This document shows positions 17,813 to 28,530 of a stretch of 61,644 bases of DNA, piece by piece. Both the position numbers and the translations under genes were made by a program. The DNA comes from an uncultured Prochlorococcus sp. Its GTDB lineage: Bacteria; Cyanobacteriota; Cyanobacteriia; PCC-6307; Cyanobiaceae. The DNA is taken from contig CACFEJ010000007.1 in the NCBI GenBank assembly GCA_902565305.1, forward strand, positions 1-61,644, written 5' to 3'. Below the pieces are notes generated by a model. The model made no database searches and was not told the DNA's origin. It saw nothing but the letters and a program-made list of their open reading frames with translations. Numbering within the stretch: position 1 is the stretch's first letter; each line of letters begins with the position of its first letter.

Positions 17813-17972
17813 AGCGTTTCGTTAAAAAACTCAGGTGGGTTTATCCCGAGAGAAACTATCTATTATTTCAGATAAGTCTCAACCTTACTAATTGTTTTTT
17901 ATTAACTTCACCTTAATAACTGAAGGGTTTAGATAATTGAAAAATTATTACGAGCTAGCCTAATTTAGTCTT

Positions 17973-18626
17973 ATGTCTATCGGAATTTTAGGAAAGAAAT
18001 TGGGCATGTCCCAACTTTTCGATGATAAAGGTAATTCGGTACCAGTTACTCTTATAGAGGCTGGTCCGTGCCGCGTCACTCAATTGAAAACAACTCCTTT
18101 GGATGGTTATACCGCCGTTCAGATAGGTTATGGCTTGTCCAAAGAGAAGCATTTAAGCAAACCTGAAAAGGGTCACTTATTGAAATCAGGTGAAGAACTT
18201 TTGAAGCATTTGAAAGAATATAGGGTTGAAGAAACTTCATCTTATGAAATCGGAAAACAAATAACTGTAAAAAACTTTGAGGTTGGTCAAAAAGTTGATA
18301 TCAGTGGCAAATCTATGGGTAGAGGTTTTGCAGGTTACCAGAAAAGACATGGTTTTAGCAGAGGTCCTATGAGTCATGGTTCAAAAAATCATAGAGCACC
18401 AGGATCTACAGGAGCAGGAACAACTCCGGGTAGAATTTATCCAGGGAAAAGAATGGCAGGAAGATATGGAGGAAAACAGATAACTACCAAAGGATTGTTA
18501 GTTCTAAAAATTGATGATCAGAAGAATTTGCTTGTAGTAAAGGGTTCTGTTCCAGGTAAGCCCGGCTCAATTGTCAACATTAAGCCAAATAATGTTGTAG
18601 GCAAAAAAGGAGGTGAAAAATCATGA
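17973..18626 (+). CDS. rplC: 50S ribosomal protein L3
   Basis: This 217-aa early-assembly protein is the first gene of the cluster. It shows L3 signatures: N-terminal [14 protein letters not shown], and the loop [22 protein letters not shown], which reaches toward the peptidyl-transferase centre. The start codon has no evident Shine-Dalgarno, unlike most genes behind it. Its last four bases overlap rplD (ATGA). Confidence 0.98.
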   Translation: MSIGILGKKLGMSQLFDDKGNSVPVTLIEAGPCRVTQLKTTPLDGYTAVQIGYGLSKEKHLSKPEKGHLLKSGEELLKHLKEYRVEETSSYEIGKQITVKNFEVGQKVDISGKSMGRGFAGYQKRHGFSRGPMSHGSKNHRAPGSTGAGTTPGRIYPGKRMAGRYGGKQITTKGLLVLKIDDQKNLLVVKGSVPGKPGSIVNIKPNNVVGKKGGEKS

Positions 18627-19255
18627 CAACACTTGAAACTTTAAAGTGGGATGGTAAAAAATCAGGCAAAGTTTCTCTTGATTTATCAGTTGCTAAAGAA
18701 ACTTCTTCGGCAGACTTAATCCATAGAGCAGTCCTTAGACAGCTTGCAAATAAAAGACAAGGGACAGCATCAACTTTGACAAGATCTGAAGTGCGCGGGG
18801 GCGGTAGAAAGCCATACAAACAAAAAGGTACAGGAAGAGCTCGTCAAGGATCAATAAGGACACCCTTAAGACCTGGTGGCGGAATTATTTTTGGACCGAA
18901 GCCACGTTCTTACAATCTTGATATGAATCGTAAGGAACGTAGATTAGCTCTTAGAACAGCTCTTATGTCCCGAGTATCTGATATGAAGGCTGTTGAAGAT
19001 TTTGGATCTACTTTAAAGCAGCCTAAAACAAGTGATATCATCAATGGCCTTGCTCGATTAGGTATACAAAAAACTGAAAAAGTTTTGGTTATTCTTGATA
19101 GCCCTTCCGATATTATAAAAAAATCCATTAATAATATTGAGAAAGTAAAATTAATCGCCGCCGATCAATTAAATGTATTTGATATTCTCAATGCCAACAA
19201 ATTGGTAATAGGTCAATCAGCGATAGATAAAATTCAGGAGGTTTATGCATCATGA
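18623..19255 (+). CDS. rplD: 50S ribosomal protein L4
   Basis: This 210-aa protein carries the extended tunnel loop [25 protein letters not shown]. The start overlaps the rplC stop as ATGA and is preceded by a full Shine-Dalgarno GGAGGTGA at 18609-18616, inside rplC. In E. coli L4 represses the S10 operon through its leader; no comparable target is proven here, but a structured leader exists at 17760. Confidence 0.98.
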   Translation: MTTLETLKWDGKKSGKVSLDLSVAKETSSADLIHRAVLRQLANKRQGTASTLTRSEVRGGGRKPYKQKGTGRARQGSIRTPLRPGGGIIFGPKPRSYNLDMNRKERRLALRTALMSRVSDMKAVEDFGSTLKQPKTSDIINGLARLGIQKTEKVLVILDSPSDIIKKSINNIEKVKLIAADQLNVFDILNANKLVIGQSAIDKIQEVYAS

Positions 19256-19554
19256 GTAAATTATTCGATTCTCGTTTAGCCGATGTAATACGAAAGCCAG
19301 TTATTACTGAAAAAGCTACAAATGCACTAGATCTTAACCAATATACTTTCGAAGTAGATCATAGAGCGGCTAAACCACAAATAAAGGCAGCTATTGAAGC
19401 CTTGTTCAGTGTTAAAGTCATAGGAGTTAACACTATGAATCCTCCTAGGAGAACAAGAAGAGTCGGGAAATTTTCCGGTAAACGTTCTCAGGTCAAGAAG
19501 GCAATTGTACGTCTTGCTGAAGGAGACAAAATCCAACTATTTCCGGAATCTTAA
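19252..19554 (+). CDS. rplW: 50S ribosomal protein L23
   Basis: This 100-aa L23 sits at the polypeptide exit and docks trigger factor and SRP. The N-terminal [15 protein letters not shown] and the basic loop [22 protein letters not shown] are typical. The start overlaps the rplD stop (ATGA) and has a GGAGGT Shine-Dalgarno within rplD. Confidence 0.98.
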   Translation: MSKLFDSRLADVIRKPVITEKATNALDLNQYTFEVDHRAAKPQIKAAIEALFSVKVIGVNTMNPPRRTRRVGKFSGKRSQVKKAIVRLAEGDKIQLFPES

Positions 19555-19566
19555 GGAGTTTTAATC

Positions 19567-20430
19567 ATGGCAATACGTAAATTTAAACCTTATACACCTG
19601 GCACTAGGCAGAGAGTAGTTACTGACTTTAGTGAAATCACAAGTGCAAAACCTGAAAGATCACTAATAGTTTCAAAACATAGAGTTAAAGGCAGGAATAA
19701 TCGTGGAGTTATCACTTGTCGTCATCGTGGAGGTGGTCACAAAAGGCAATATAGATTGGTCGACTTTAGAAGAGATAAAAGAAATATCAACGCTAAAGTT
19801 GCAGCTATACACTACGATCCTCATAGAAATGCAAGATTGGCACTTTTATTTTACGAAGATGGAGAGAAAAGATATATTATCGCTCCAGCAGGAGTAAAAG
19901 TCGGACAAAATGTCATTTCTGGAGAAAGTGTTCCAATTGAAGATGGAAATGCAATGCCGCTTTCTGTTATGCCATTAGGATCTAGTGTTCATTGTGTTGA
20001 GTTATACGCAGGTAGGGGTGCTCAAATGGTTAGATCCGCAGGAGCTAGTGCTCAAGTTATGGCAAAAGAGGGAGATTATGTTGCTTTAAAACTCCCATCT
20101 ACTGAGGTAAGACTTGTAAGAAAAGAATGCTATGCAACTCTTGGTGAAGTTGGTAATTCTGAAATAAGAAATACTAGCTTAGGTAAAGCAGGAAGAAGAA
20201 GATGGCTTGGAAGAAGGCCTCAAGTAAGAGGTAGTGTTATGAACCCATGTGATCATCCACATGGAGGAGGAGAGGGAAAAGCACCAATTGGTAGAGCAGG
20301 CCCAGTTACTCCATGGGGTAAGCCAGCTCTTGGACTAAAGACACGTAAAAAGAACAAACCAAGTAATAAATTAGTTGTTCGAAGACGCCGTCGCGTTTCT
20401 AAGAGGAGTAGAGGAGGAAGAGACTCTTGA
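19567..20430 (+). CDS. rplB: 50S ribosomal protein L2
   Basis: This 287-aa 23S-binding protein is required for subunit joining and peptidyl-transferase activity. Signature [22 protein letters not shown] includes the conserved histidine near the active centre. The C-terminus is very basic ([16 protein letters not shown]). It follows rplW by 12 nt with AAGGAG upstream of the ATG. Confidence 0.98.
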
Positions 20431-20467
20431 TTACTTCATTTATTATTTCAATTTCTATTACATAATC

Positions 20468-20746
20468 ATGGGACGTTCACTAAAAAAAGGACCTTTTATA
20501 GCAGATAGCCTGCTCAAGAAGGTAGAAAAACAAAATACCGATAATGACAAGTCTGTTATCAAAACTTGGTCAAGATCCTCTACGATTTTACCTTTAATGA
20601 TCGGTCACACAATCGCTGTACATAATGGCAAGACTCACATTCCAGTATTTATTACTGAACAAATGATTGGTCATAAACTCGGTGAATTTGCTCCTACACG
20701 CACTTACCGAGGTCATATAAGAGATAAGAAAGGAGCAAAATCATGA
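20468..20746 (+). CDS. rpsS: 30S ribosomal protein S19
   Basis: This 92-aa protein of the 30S head contacts A-site tRNA through the S13-S19 pair. I place the start at the ATG at 20468, giving [16 protein letters not shown], the standard S19 N-terminus. A longer in-frame extension from 20375 would overlap rplB in another frame and has no family support. The stop overlaps rplV (ATGA). Confidence 0.97.
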
Positions 20747-21129
20747 CAAAAACACCTGAAACAACAAAATCAGCAATTGCTCATGGGAATTATATTCGCG
20801 GATCAGCCTCTAAAGTGAGAAGAGTTTTGGATCAGATAAGAGGTAGATCTTATAGAGATGCCTTGATTATGTTGGAATTTATGCCTTACAGATCTACAGA
20901 CCCCATTACTAAAGTTCTAAGATCTGCTGTTGCTAATGCAGAACATAACCTTGGAATGGATCCATCTACCCTAGTTATTTCCTCTGCATGGGCTAATAGC
21001 GGTCCAGTAATTAAAAGGTATAGACCCAGAGCTCAAGGTCGAGCTTTTTCAATTAAAAAACAGACTTGCCACATCAGTATTTCTGTTGAGTCTGCTCCTA
21101 CTCAAACTAATGCGGAGGTACAAAACTAA
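20743..21129 (+). CDS. rplV: 50S ribosomal protein L22
   Basis: This 128-aa exit-tunnel protein shows the core [25 protein letters not shown] and the beta-hairpin tip region [17 protein letters not shown], which reaches the tunnel constriction. AAAGGAG precedes the ATG. Its stop shares one base with the rpsC start (TAATG), suggesting coupled translation. Confidence 0.97.
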
Positions 21130-21860
21130 TGGGACATAAAATACATCCTTCTGGACTAAGATTAGGAATTACTCAAGAGCATCGCTCTAAGTGGTTTGCT
21201 ACTTCTAAAACATATCCAATTCTTCTCCAAGAAGATTTTAAAATTCGTACCTTCATACAAAAAAAATATGGAGCAGCAGGAATTAGCGATGTCTTAATAG
21301 CAAGAAAAGCTGACCAACTGGAACTTGAATTAAAAACAGCAAGACCAGGAGTTATAGTTGGAAGACAAGGAAGTGGTATTGAAGAATTAAGATCTGGCAT
21401 TCAAAAAACTATAGGTGATAGAACAAGGCAAGTCAGAATAAACGTTGTTGAAGTTGAACGCGTAGATGCTGATGCTTTTTTACTTGCTGAATATATTGCT
21501 CAACAACTAGAAAAAAGAGTCGCCTTTAGAAGAACTATTAGGATGGCCTTACAAAGGGCTCAAAGGGCTGGAGTTCTAGGTCTTAAAATTCAAGTAGGGG
21601 GCAGGTTAAATGGTGCCGAAATAGCTAGAACTGAATGGACTAGAGAAGGTAGAGTACCTTTACATACTTTGAGAGCTGAAATTGACTACGCAACACGTGA
21701 AGCTAATACAACTTACGGTGTTCTAGGCATTAAAGTTTGGGTTTTCAAAGGTGAAGTTCTCCCTAAAGAAGAACAAACCATCCCTGTGGGTGCGAGCCCT
21801 AAGAGGAAAGCTAGTAGAAGACCTCAGCAATTTGAGGATCGTTCAAATGAGAATTCATAG
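21129..21860 (+). CDS. rpsC: 30S ribosomal protein S3
   Basis: This 243-aa protein has an N-terminal KH-type RNA-binding domain ([15 protein letters not shown]) and a C-terminal S3 domain ([26 protein letters not shown]) forming part of the mRNA entry channel and helicase. A basic tail [16 protein letters not shown] follows. The start has GGAGGT inside the end of rplV. Confidence 0.98.
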   Translation: MGHKIHPSGLRLGITQEHRSKWFATSKTYPILLQEDFKIRTFIQKKYGAAGISDVLIARKADQLELELKTARPGVIVGRQGSGIEELRSGIQKTIGDRTRQVRINVVEVERVDADAFLLAEYIAQQLEKRVAFRRTIRMALQRAQRAGVLGLKIQVGGRLNGAEIARTEWTREGRVPLHTLRAEIDYATREANTTYGVLGIKVWVFKGEVLPKEEQTIPVGASPKRKASRRPQQFEDRSNENS

Positions 21861-21871
21861 GAGGTATAAAA

Positions 21872-22363
21872 ATGCTTAGTCCAAAACGTACTAAATTCCG
21901 TAAACAACATAGAGGCAGAATGAGGGGTGTAGCCTCAAAAGGTAATACTATTGCATTCGGTCAATTTGCTCTCCAAGCTCAAGACTGTGGCTGGGTAACT
22001 GCACGTCAGATTGAAGCAAGCAGAAGAGCGATGACTAGATATATCAAACGTGGTGGTCAAATCTGGATAAGAATATTTCCTGATAAACCCGTAACCATGA
22101 GACCTGCCGAAACCAGAATGGGTTCTGGTAAAGGTAATCCAGAGTTTTGGGTAGCAGTTGTAAAACCTGGAAGAATACTATTTGAAATGGGTGGTGAGGA
22201 TATCACTGAGGAAACTGCAAAGGAAGCTATGCGTCTGGCTCAATACAAACTTCCTGTAAAAACTAAATTTATCTCAATTGATAAAAATCTAGAAAATTCC
22301 TCCCAAGAAAATACAAAAAATATTAAAAATATTAAAAAATCTCAAGAGGAGGTTAAACAATGA
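21872..22363 (+). CDS. rplP: 50S ribosomal protein L16
   Basis: This 163-aa L16 contacts A-site tRNA and completes the 50S. The N-terminus [19 protein letters not shown] and the [28 protein letters not shown] core are standard. The last 25 residues are a low-complexity Lys/Asn/Glu tail beyond the usual length (about 137-140 aa). Strong Shine-Dalgarno AGGAGGT is 10 nt upstream. The stop overlaps rpmC (ATGA). Confidence 0.97.
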   Translation: MLSPKRTKFRKQHRGRMRGVASKGNTIAFGQFALQAQDCGWVTARQIEASRRAMTRYIKRGGQIWIRIFPDKPVTMRPAETRMGSGKGNPEFWVAVVKPGRILFEMGGEDITEETAKEAMRLAQYKLPVKTKFISIDKNLENSSQENTKNIKNIKKSQEEVKQ

Positions 22364-22578
22364 AAAACTCAGAGTCACTTAAGGAATTTAAAAAATTAAA
22401 TTCCGAACAAATTACTGAAAAGATTGACCAATTACGAAAAGATCTTTTTGACTTGAGATTCAAGCAAGCTACAAGACAGCTCAATGAAACTCATAAATTT
22501 AAAATTATCAAGAAACAAGTTGCGCAATTACTCACTCTCAGTAAGAGTCAATCTGCTTCTAAAACAACTTCTGATTAA
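22360..22578 (+). CDS. rpmC: 50S ribosomal protein L29
   Basis: This 72-aa two-helix protein near the tunnel exit has the signature [31 protein letters not shown] lies just upstream in rplP and the start overlaps the rplP stop. The C-terminal tail is Ser/Thr-rich. Confidence 0.96.
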   Translation: MKNSESLKEFKKLNSEQITEKIDQLRKDLFDLRFKQATRQLNETHKFKIIKKQVAQLLTLSKSQSASKTTSD

Positions 22579-22587
22579 TTATTAGTT

Positions 22588-22854
22588 ATGGCACTTAAAG
22601 AAAGAATTGGTACTGTTGTCAGCGACAAAATGGATAAAACAGTTGTTGTTGCTGTTATTAACAGATATCCACATCCCACTTATAAAAAAATTGTAAGTAG
22701 AACTACTCGATATAAGGCGCATGATCCAGAAAATACATGCGTTTTAGGTGATCGAGTTAAAATTAGAGAAACTAGACCTCTTAGTGCTCATAAAAGATGG
22801 GCCATAGAAGAGATTCTCAATAAAACAAGTCAGGCTAAGGAGGTTAAAAAATGA
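22588..22854 (+). CDS. rpsQ: 30S ribosomal protein S17
   Basis: This 88-aa OB-fold protein is an early 16S 5'-domain binder. Signatures are [19 protein letters not shown] and the [18 protein letters not shown] motif. The stop overlaps the rplN start (ATGA). Confidence 0.97.
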
Positions 22855-23216
22855 TTCAACAAGAAACTTATTTAACAGTTGCCGATAATAGCGGAGCAAA
22901 AAGACTCCAATGTATTAGGGTTTTAGGTTCTAATAGAAGGTATGCACATGTCGGGGATGTAATCGTAGCAACTGTAAAAGATGCTCTTCCTAATATGGGA
23001 GTTAAGAAATCTGAAGTTGTTAAAGCTGTTATCGTCAGAACTAAAGCAACATTAAGAAGAAATACTGGGAATTCAATCAGATTTGATGACAACGCGGCAG
23101 TATTAATTAATGAAGATAAGAATCCAAAAGGTACTAGAGTCTTTGGTCCTGTAGCTAGAGAACTGCGGGATAAAAATTATACAAAGATTGTTTCTCTTGC
23201 TCCGGAGGTGATTTAA
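22851..23216 (+). CDS. rplN: 50S ribosomal protein L14
   Basis: This 121-aa protein lies at the subunit interface; with bound RsfS it blocks subunit joining in starved cells. It starts [26 protein letters not shown] and ends with [32 protein letters not shown] precedes it inside rpsQ. Its final codons also encode the Shine-Dalgarno of rplX. Confidence 0.98.
23204..23212 (+). promoter_or_regulatory. Full-length Shine-Dalgarno deciding the rplX start
   Basis: GGAGGTGAT is complementary to the expected 16S 3' end and lies 4 nt before the ATG at 23217. It supports the longer L24 reading over the internal ATG at 23262, which lacks such a site. Confidence 0.8.
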
Positions 23217-23573
23217 ATGTTGGATTCATTAAAGCAAAAGAAAAATTTCCAGAGAATAAAAATGAGAATCAAAACTGGAGATTTGGTAAAAGTAATTAAT
23301 GGCAAGGACAAAGGGAAAACTGGTGAAGTTTTAAAAACTATCCCACTTGAAAATAAAGTTGTTGTAAAGGGAATTAACCTTAGGACCAGACATGTAAAAC
23401 CAACTCAGGAAGGAGAAACTGGAAGAATTCTCACAGAAGAAGCATCTTTACATGCATCAAATGTAATGTTTTTTTCAAAGGATAAAAATCTTACAAGTAA
23501 GATTGAATACTTTATCGATAAAGAGGGGGTTAAGAAAAGAAGATTGAAGAAAACTGGTGAAGTAATTGATTAA
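23217..23573 (+). CDS. rplX: 50S ribosomal protein L24
   Basis: This 118-aa assembly initiator has a KOW motif ([24 protein letters not shown]). In most bacteria the protein starts at that Met; here a 15-residue basic extension [15 protein letters not shown] precedes it, and the strong Shine-Dalgarno at 23204 favours the longer form. The ATG directly follows the rplN stop codon. Confidence 0.95.
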   Translation: MLDSLKQKKNFQRIKMRIKTGDLVKVINGKDKGKTGEVLKTIPLENKVVVKGINLRTRHVKPTQEGETGRILTEEASLHASNVMFFSKDKNLTSKIEYFIDKEGVKKRRLKKTGEVID

Positions 23574-23614
23574 TTTTTCATCAGAAACCAGATTTCAACT
23601 TTTTCTAATTTATC

Positions 23615-23636
23615 AATTCTGACAAAGACCAGAATT
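23615..23636 (+). promoter_or_regulatory. Hairpin just upstream of rplE
   Basis: AATTCTG (23615-23621) and CAGAATT (23630-23636) form a perfect 7-bp stem with an 8-nt loop. They end 11 nt before the rplE ATG in a 74-nt gap, the largest gap between genes inside the S10/spc part of the cluster. There is no T-run, so it is not an intrinsic terminator. In E. coli the S8 repressor site sits at the rplX-rplE junction, which makes a translational operator plausible. Confidence 0.45.
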
Positions 23637-23647
23637 AACAAAAAATT

Positions 23648-24187
23648 ATGACTCTAAAAAATCGCTACAAAGAATCAATAAGACCAAAACTTTTAAAGGA
23701 CCTTGGTCTTAAAAATATTCATCAAGTACCTAAAGTTGTCAAAGTCAACGTTAACAGAGGTCTTGGTGAAGCAGCTTCGAATTCGAAAGCTCTTGAAGCC
23801 TCTTTAAATGAAATGGCAACAATTACAGGACAAAAGGCTTTAGTAACTAGGGCCAAAAAAGCTATCGCGGGTTTTAAAATTCGTGAAGGTATGCCTATTG
23901 GTTGTACTGTAACTTTGAGAGGCGACAGGATGTATTCTTTTTTGGAGAGATTTATAAATCTAGCTTTACCAAGAATAAGAGACTTTAGAGGAGTTAATCC
24001 AAAAAGTTTTGATGGGAGAGGTAATTACACCGTTGGCGTGAAAGAGCAATTGATTTTTCCTGAAATCTCTTTTGATAAAATAGATTCAATAAGAGGTATG
24101 GATATAACTATTGTCACTAGTGCAAAATCAGATCAAGAAGGTAAAGCTCTTTTGCAAGAGTTAGGAATGCCTTTTAGTAAGAATTAA
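23648..24187 (+). CDS. rplE: 50S ribosomal protein L5
   Basis: This 179-aa protein binds 5S rRNA and contacts P-site tRNA. Signatures are [37 protein letters not shown] and [18 protein letters not shown]. It follows a 74-nt spacer with a hairpin that may control the genes downstream. There is no clear Shine-Dalgarno. Confidence 0.98.
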   Translation: MTLKNRYKESIRPKLLKDLGLKNIHQVPKVVKVNVNRGLGEAASNSKALEASLNEMATITGQKALVTRAKKAIAGFKIREGMPIGCTVTLRGDRMYSFLERFINLALPRIRDFRGVNPKSFDGRGNYTVGVKEQLIFPEISFDKIDSIRGMDITIVTSAKSDQEGKALLQELGMPFSKN

Positions 24188-24196
24188 ATTAAAACT

Positions 24197-24598
24197 ATGT
24201 CAAATCACGATCCTATTTCAGATATGCTAACTCGAATTAGAAATGCGAGTCAAAAAAAGCATACAACCACAACAATCCCAGGTTCAAAAATGTCCTTAAG
24301 TATCGCCAAAGTACTTCAAAAAGAGGGGTTCATTTCTGATATTAATGAGGAAGGTGAAGGTTATAAATCACAAATAATACTCGGCCTTAAATATAGTGGA
24401 AAAAACAAATTTCCTACTATTCGATCTATGCAAAGAGTAAGTAAACCTGGTTTGAGAATATATAAAAATACTAGAGGTTTACCAAAAGTTCTTGGAGGTC
24501 TTGGAGTTGCCATAATATCAACTTCTAAAGGCGTTATGAGTGATCGCGATGCTAGAAAGCAAGGCATTGGCGGCGAAGTCCTCTGCTATGTTTATTAA
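24197..24598 (+). CDS. rpsH: 30S ribosomal protein S8
   Basis: This 133-aa 16S central-domain binder is the spc-operon repressor in E. coli. The N-terminus [14 protein letters not shown] and C-terminal [27 protein letters not shown] are diagnostic. rpsN, which separates rplE and rpsH in E. coli, is absent here. Confidence 0.98.
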   Translation: MSNHDPISDMLTRIRNASQKKHTTTTIPGSKMSLSIAKVLQKEGFISDINEEGEGYKSQIILGLKYSGKNKFPTIRSMQRVSKPGLRIYKNTRGLPKVLGGLGVAIISTSKGVMSDRDARKQGIGGEVLCYVY

Positions 24599-24610
24599 GG
24601 AGAATTAATC

Positions 24611-25150
24611 ATGTCAAGAATCGGAAAAACACCAGTACTTATTCCAGATAAAGTTACAGTTGATTTTGATGGATTAACAGTTACAGTTAAGGGCCCAAAG
24701 GGTGAGTTAAAACGTCTCATGCCTGAGGGAGTTAGTTTTGATAAGAAAGATAATACTGTTGTCGTAAGTCCTACCTCAACCAAAATACATTCAAGGCAGA
24801 GACATGGTTTATGTAGAGCTTTAATTGCAAATATGGTTGAAGGGGTTACTCAAGGTTTTTCAAAGAAACTAGAAATTGTAGGCGTTGGATCAAGAGCACA
24901 AGTAAAAGGTAAAAATCTAGTTGTAAGTGCAGGATATAGTCATCCTGTAGAAATGATCCCCCCTGATGGTATAACATACAAAGTTGAGAGTAATACAAAC
25001 GTTACCGTATCTGGAATTGATAAGGAAATTGTTGGCAATGAAGCAGCAAAAATCAGATCAATTAGACCTCCAGAGCCATATAAAGGAAAAGGAATTAAAT
25101 ACCATGATGAGAGAATTCTCAGAAAAGCTGGTAAATCTGGCAAAAAATAA
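24611..25150 (+). CDS. rplF: 50S ribosomal protein L6
   Basis: This 179-aa two-domain protein near the factor-binding site starts [17 protein letters not shown] and ends with [27 protein letters not shown], the C-terminal L6 signature. AAGGAG lies upstream of the ATG. Confidence 0.98.
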   Translation: MSRIGKTPVLIPDKVTVDFDGLTVTVKGPKGELKRLMPEGVSFDKKDNTVVVSPTSTKIHSRQRHGLCRALIANMVEGVTQGFSKKLEIVGVGSRAQVKGKNLVVSAGYSHPVEMIPPDGITYKVESNTNVTVSGIDKEIVGNEAAKIRSIRPPEPYKGKGIKYHDERILRKAGKSGKK

Positions 25151-25164
25151 TTCCAATTAAAAAA

Positions 25165-25533
25165 ATGACCAAACTTTCCAGGAAATTACAAACCCAAAAA
25201 AGGCACAGAAGATTAAGGAGATTCTTAATTGGCGATGCAACGCGTCCAAGATTGTCTGTTTTTCGCTCTAATAACCATATTTATGCCCAGGTTATAGATG
25301 ATAGCGCTCAAACAACTATTTGCTCAGCTTCAACTGTTGATAAGGAACTAAGAGAAAAATCTGAGAAATTACCTTCCGATTGTAATTCTTCTTCCATTGT
25401 TGGAAAACTATTAGCAAAGAGAGCGATAAAAAAAGGTATTAAGCAAGTAATTTTTGATCGTGGAGGTAATTTATATCACGGCAGAGTAAAGGCACTTGCA
25501 GATGCTGCTCGTGAAGCTGGCCTAGAATTCTAA
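25165..25533 (+). CDS. rplR: 50S ribosomal protein L18
   Basis: This 122-aa 5S rRNA-binding protein has a basic N-terminus ([12 protein letters not shown]), the [20 protein letters not shown] core and the [17 protein letters not shown] end. It cooperates with L5 in the 5S particle. Confidence 0.97.
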   Translation: MTKLSRKLQTQKRHRRLRRFLIGDATRPRLSVFRSNNHIYAQVIDDSAQTTICSASTVDKELREKSEKLPSDCNSSSIVGKLLAKRAIKKGIKQVIFDRGGNLYHGRVKALADAAREAGLEF

Positions 25534-25549
25534 CTCTTAATTTTTTACT

Positions 25550-26170
25550 ATGACTGACACTCCAACAAAACAAGAAATTCAATCCAAGAACGATAATGTT
25601 CCTGGAGCTATGCCCGTAGAACAAAAAAAGAATAATCGTAATGATCGAAAAAGGAATAGAAGAGGCGATTCAAAAAATCTAGAAAGAGATTCTGATTGGC
25701 AAGAAAGAGTTGTTCAAATTCGACGTGTTTCTAAGACTGTTAAGGGTGGGAAAAAAATGAGTTTTAGAGCAATTGTTGTTGTAGGTAATGAGAAAGGTCA
25801 AGTTGGAGTTGGAGTTGGTAAAGCAGGGGATGTCATTGGTGCGGTGAGAAAGGGCGTATCAGATGGTAAAAAGAATCTTGTAAGAGTTCCTTTAACCCCA
25901 AATAATTCAATACCGACTTTATCTAAAGGTCGAGATGGTGCTGCTAATGTACTAATTAGACCAGCTGCCCCAGGTACAGGTGTAATTGCTGGCGGTTCAA
26001 TAAGAACAGTTTTAGAATTAGCTGGCATAAAAAATGTCTTAGCAAAAAGATTGGGTAGTAAAACACCTTTGAATAATGCAAGAGCTGCTATGGTAGCTCT
26101 CTCTCAATTAAGAACACACAAATCTGCCTCTAGGGAGAGAGGCATCTCACTTGAACAGCTCTATTCTTAA
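25550..26170 (+). CDS. rpsE: 30S ribosomal protein S5
   Basis: This 206-aa protein is involved in accuracy and mRNA unwinding. The N-terminal domain contains [23 protein letters not shown] (split: [16 protein letters not shown], then KKMSFRA) and the C-terminal domain [22 protein letters not shown] 40-residue charged N-terminal extension (Lys/Asn/Arg-rich) precedes the conserved core, common in cyanobacteria. rpmD (L30) does not follow, as usual in this phylum. Confidence 0.97.
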   Translation: MTDTPTKQEIQSKNDNVPGAMPVEQKKNNRNDRKRNRRGDSKNLERDSDWQERVVQIRRVSKTVKGGKKMSFRAIVVVGNEKGQVGVGVGKAGDVIGAVRKGVSDGKKNLVRVPLTPNNSIPTLSKGRDGAANVLIRPAAPGTGVIAGGSIRTVLELAGIKNVLAKRLGSKTPLNNARAAMVALSQLRTHKSASRERGISLEQLYS

Positions 26171-26174
26171 AATT

Positions 26175-26633
26175 ATGACTTCAACATTAAATACACTTAA
26201 ATCAAATTCTGGCTCGAGAAAGAAAAAATTAAGAAAGGGTAGAGGAATTGCAGCCGGTCAAGGTGCATCATGTGGTTTTGGAATGAGAGGACAAAAGTCA
26301 CGTTCTGGAAGACCTACACGTCCAGGTTTTGAAGGTGGTCAAATGCCTCTATACAGAAGAGTTCCAAAATTAAAGCACTTTGAAATAATTAATCAAAAGA
26401 ACTTTTCCATAATAAATTTAGAAAAATTAAATGATTTCAAAGATAACGATACAGTTAACCTTGACTCACTAGTTAAGAAAGGATTGATCTTTAAGCCCAA
26501 ATTTCCTTTAAAAATCCTTGGTAATGGAAAAATTAATATCAAGCTAAAAGTCCAAGCTCATGCATTTACAAAAGTTGCAAAACAAAAAATTGAGGAGGCA
26601 GGTGGATCCTGCGAGCTTATAAATAATAAATAA
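26175..26633 (+). CDS. rplO: 50S ribosomal protein L15
   Basis: This 152-aa late-assembly protein has the signature [29 protein letters not shown] choose the ATG at 26175 ([18 protein letters not shown]); an in-frame ATG at 26151 would add eight residues and overlap the end of rpsE without family support. Confidence 0.95.
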   Translation: MTSTLNTLKSNSGSRKKKLRKGRGIAAGQGASCGFGMRGQKSRSGRPTRPGFEGGQMPLYRRVPKLKHFEIINQKNFSIINLEKLNDFKDNDTVNLDSLVKKGLIFKPKFPLKILGNGKINIKLKVQAHAFTKVAKQKIEEAGGSCELINNK

Positions 26634-26662
26634 ATTTACTAAAAATTTAGGTAAGCTTCAAA

Positions 26663-27982
26663 ATGTTTGTAAACAAAAGTAGAAATCCTAACGCTTCTGA
26701 AATACTTTCCCAATTATTTTTAAATAAAGAGTTAAGGAGTAGAGTTTTAACTACTTTAGGTCTTCTCCTTTTAGTAAGACTTGGTATATATATCCCTATG
26801 CCTGGTATTGATAGGGTCGCTTTTAAAAGTTTTATAGATCAAGGGGGGCAATTAATAGGTTTTTTAGATATTTTTACTGGAGGAGGAATTTCAACCTTAG
26901 GAATATTCGCATTAGGCATACTTCCCTTTATTAACGCATCAATTATTATTCAGCTTCTCACAGCTTCATTGCCTGTGCTTGAAGATTTACAAAAAAATGA
27001 AGGAGAAGCGGGGAGAAGAAAAATTGCTCAAATAACTAGATATGTTTCCTTAGGATGGGGTTTTTTGCAAAGTATAATTTTTTCCTTAATCCTCAGACAA
27101 TATGCTATTGAGGGGATAAGTGAAACTACATTTGTTTTGCAAACCTCCATTGCCTTGGTTACTGGCTCAATGTTAGTAATGTGGTTTAGTGAAATTATTA
27201 CGGAGAAAGGGATAGGTCAAGGTGCATCACTGGTTATTTTTCTGAATATTGTTTCGACTTTACCTAAGGCTCTAAGTTCAACCATTGAAAAAGCTCAAAC
27301 TGGCGATAGAGGAGATGTTTTAGGTATAGCAGTTTTACTTGGAGTATTTTTACTGACAATTGTTGGGATCATTTTTGTCCAAGAAGGAGCAAGACGCATT
27401 CCTATTGTAAGTGCAAAAAGGCAGATAGGAAATTCAACACTACTTCCTACAAGGCAAAGTTATTTACCTTTGAAATTAAATGCAGGAGGAGTCATGCCTA
27501 TCATATTTGCATCTGCTTTAATCTTTTTACCTATAACTATTGCAAATGTTACGGGCAATACACTTTTAATCAAGCTGGCCAGCAGTTTAAATCCAGGATC
27601 TTCTAATCCATGGCCATATGCTCTTACATTCTTCTCCTTGATTTTGGGTTTCTCCTATTTTTATGCATCTCTTACTATCAATCCAGTTGATGTAGCTTCA
27701 AATTTAAAGAAAGGAGGTGTTGCGATACCAGGAGTAAGACCTGGAACTAATACAGCAAACTACCTATCAGGTATACAAAATAGGTTGACTTTATTGGGAG
27801 GATTATTTCTGGGTTCAGTAGCCATAATCCCTGCTGCAGTAGAAAGAGCTACAAATGTTCAGACCTTTCAAGGTTTAGGAGCAACATCATTACTTATTCT
27901 TGTGGGTGTTGCTATAGATACTGCTAAGCAAATTCAAACTTATGTTATTTCACAAAGGTATGAGGGACTAATTAACAATTAA
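26663..27982 (+). CDS. secY: Protein translocase subunit SecY
   Basis: This 439-aa channel subunit of SecYEG has ten predicted membrane helices and works in both the plasma and thylakoid membranes. Signatures are [26 protein letters not shown] (here [15 protein letters not shown]), and cytosolic loops with [17 protein letters not shown]. It overlaps the adk start by one base (TAATG). Confidence 0.98.
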   Translation: MFVNKSRNPNASEILSQLFLNKELRSRVLTTLGLLLLVRLGIYIPMPGIDRVAFKSFIDQGGQLIGFLDIFTGGGISTLGIFALGILPFINASIIIQLLTASLPVLEDLQKNEGEAGRRKIAQITRYVSLGWGFLQSIIFSLILRQYAIEGISETTFVLQTSIALVTGSMLVMWFSEIITEKGIGQGASLVIFLNIVSTLPKALSSTIEKAQTGDRGDVLGIAVLLGVFLLTIVGIIFVQEGARRIPIVSAKRQIGNSTLLPTRQSYLPLKLNAGGVMPIIFASALIFLPITIANVTGNTLLIKLASSLNPGSSNPWPYALTFFSLILGFSYFYASLTINPVDVASNLKKGGVAIPGVRPGTNTANYLSGIQNRLTLLGGLFLGSVAIIPAAVERATNVQTFQGLGATSLLILVGVAIDTAKQIQTYVISQRYEGLINN

Positions 27983-28530
27983 TGAAGAAACATTTACTAT
28001 TTTTAGGAGCTCCTGGAGCAGGGAAAGGGACTCAAGCGGAATTGCTAAGTCAAACTAATTCTTACTTACACCTTTCTACTGGGGAATTATTGAGAAAAGA
28101 AATCGAAATGAATACTAACCTTGGTATTCAGGTAAAGGATATTATGAATCGAGGGGAACTTGTTAGTGATGAACTAGTATTAAAGATAGTCAGACAAAAT
28201 TTAGTAAAGGATAATAATGGTTGGATTCTAGATGGTTACCCAAGAAATTTATCTCAAGCAAATTCATTGAATGAAGTCTTGAATGAAATAAATCAACCTT
28301 TGGAACTAGTTTTTTATTTAGATATTCCAGAAGAAGTACTAATAAAGCGTTTGCTTTTAAGAGGGAGAAAAGATGATACGGAAGAGACAATTAGAACAAG
28401 AGTTGATATTTATAAAAAAACTACAGAACCATTAATTCAATATTTTAAGGATCTCTCATTGTTAGAATATATCGATGCTGATAGAGATTTAAAAACCATT
28501 TCCTCTGATATCAAACAAAAAATGGCTTGA
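27982..28530 (+). CDS. adk: Adenylate kinase, short zinc-free form
   Basis: This 182-aa enzyme interconverts ATP + AMP and 2 ADP. The P-loop [14 protein letters not shown] is at residues 8-21; the AMP-binding DGYPRN and lid arginines [10 protein letters not shown] are present. The lid is the short type without the four-cysteine zinc site found in many bacterial Adk. It is translationally coupled to secY (TAATG). infA, which follows adk in many cyanobacteria, is missing from this junction. Confidence 0.97.
   Translation: MKKHLLFLGAPGAGKGTQAELLSQTNSYLHLSTGELLRKEIEMNTNLGIQVKDIMNRGELVSDELVLKIVRQNLVKDNNGWILDGYPRNLSQANSLNEVLNEINQPLELVFYLDIPEEVLIKRLLLRGRKDDTEETIRTRVDIYKKTTEPLIQYFKDLSLLEYIDADRDLKTISSDIKQKMA

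Noticed and set aside
20375-20467. N-terminal extension of rpsS
   Set aside because: Overlaps rplB in another frame and reads as unrelated sequence; standard S19 begins at the ATG at 20468.
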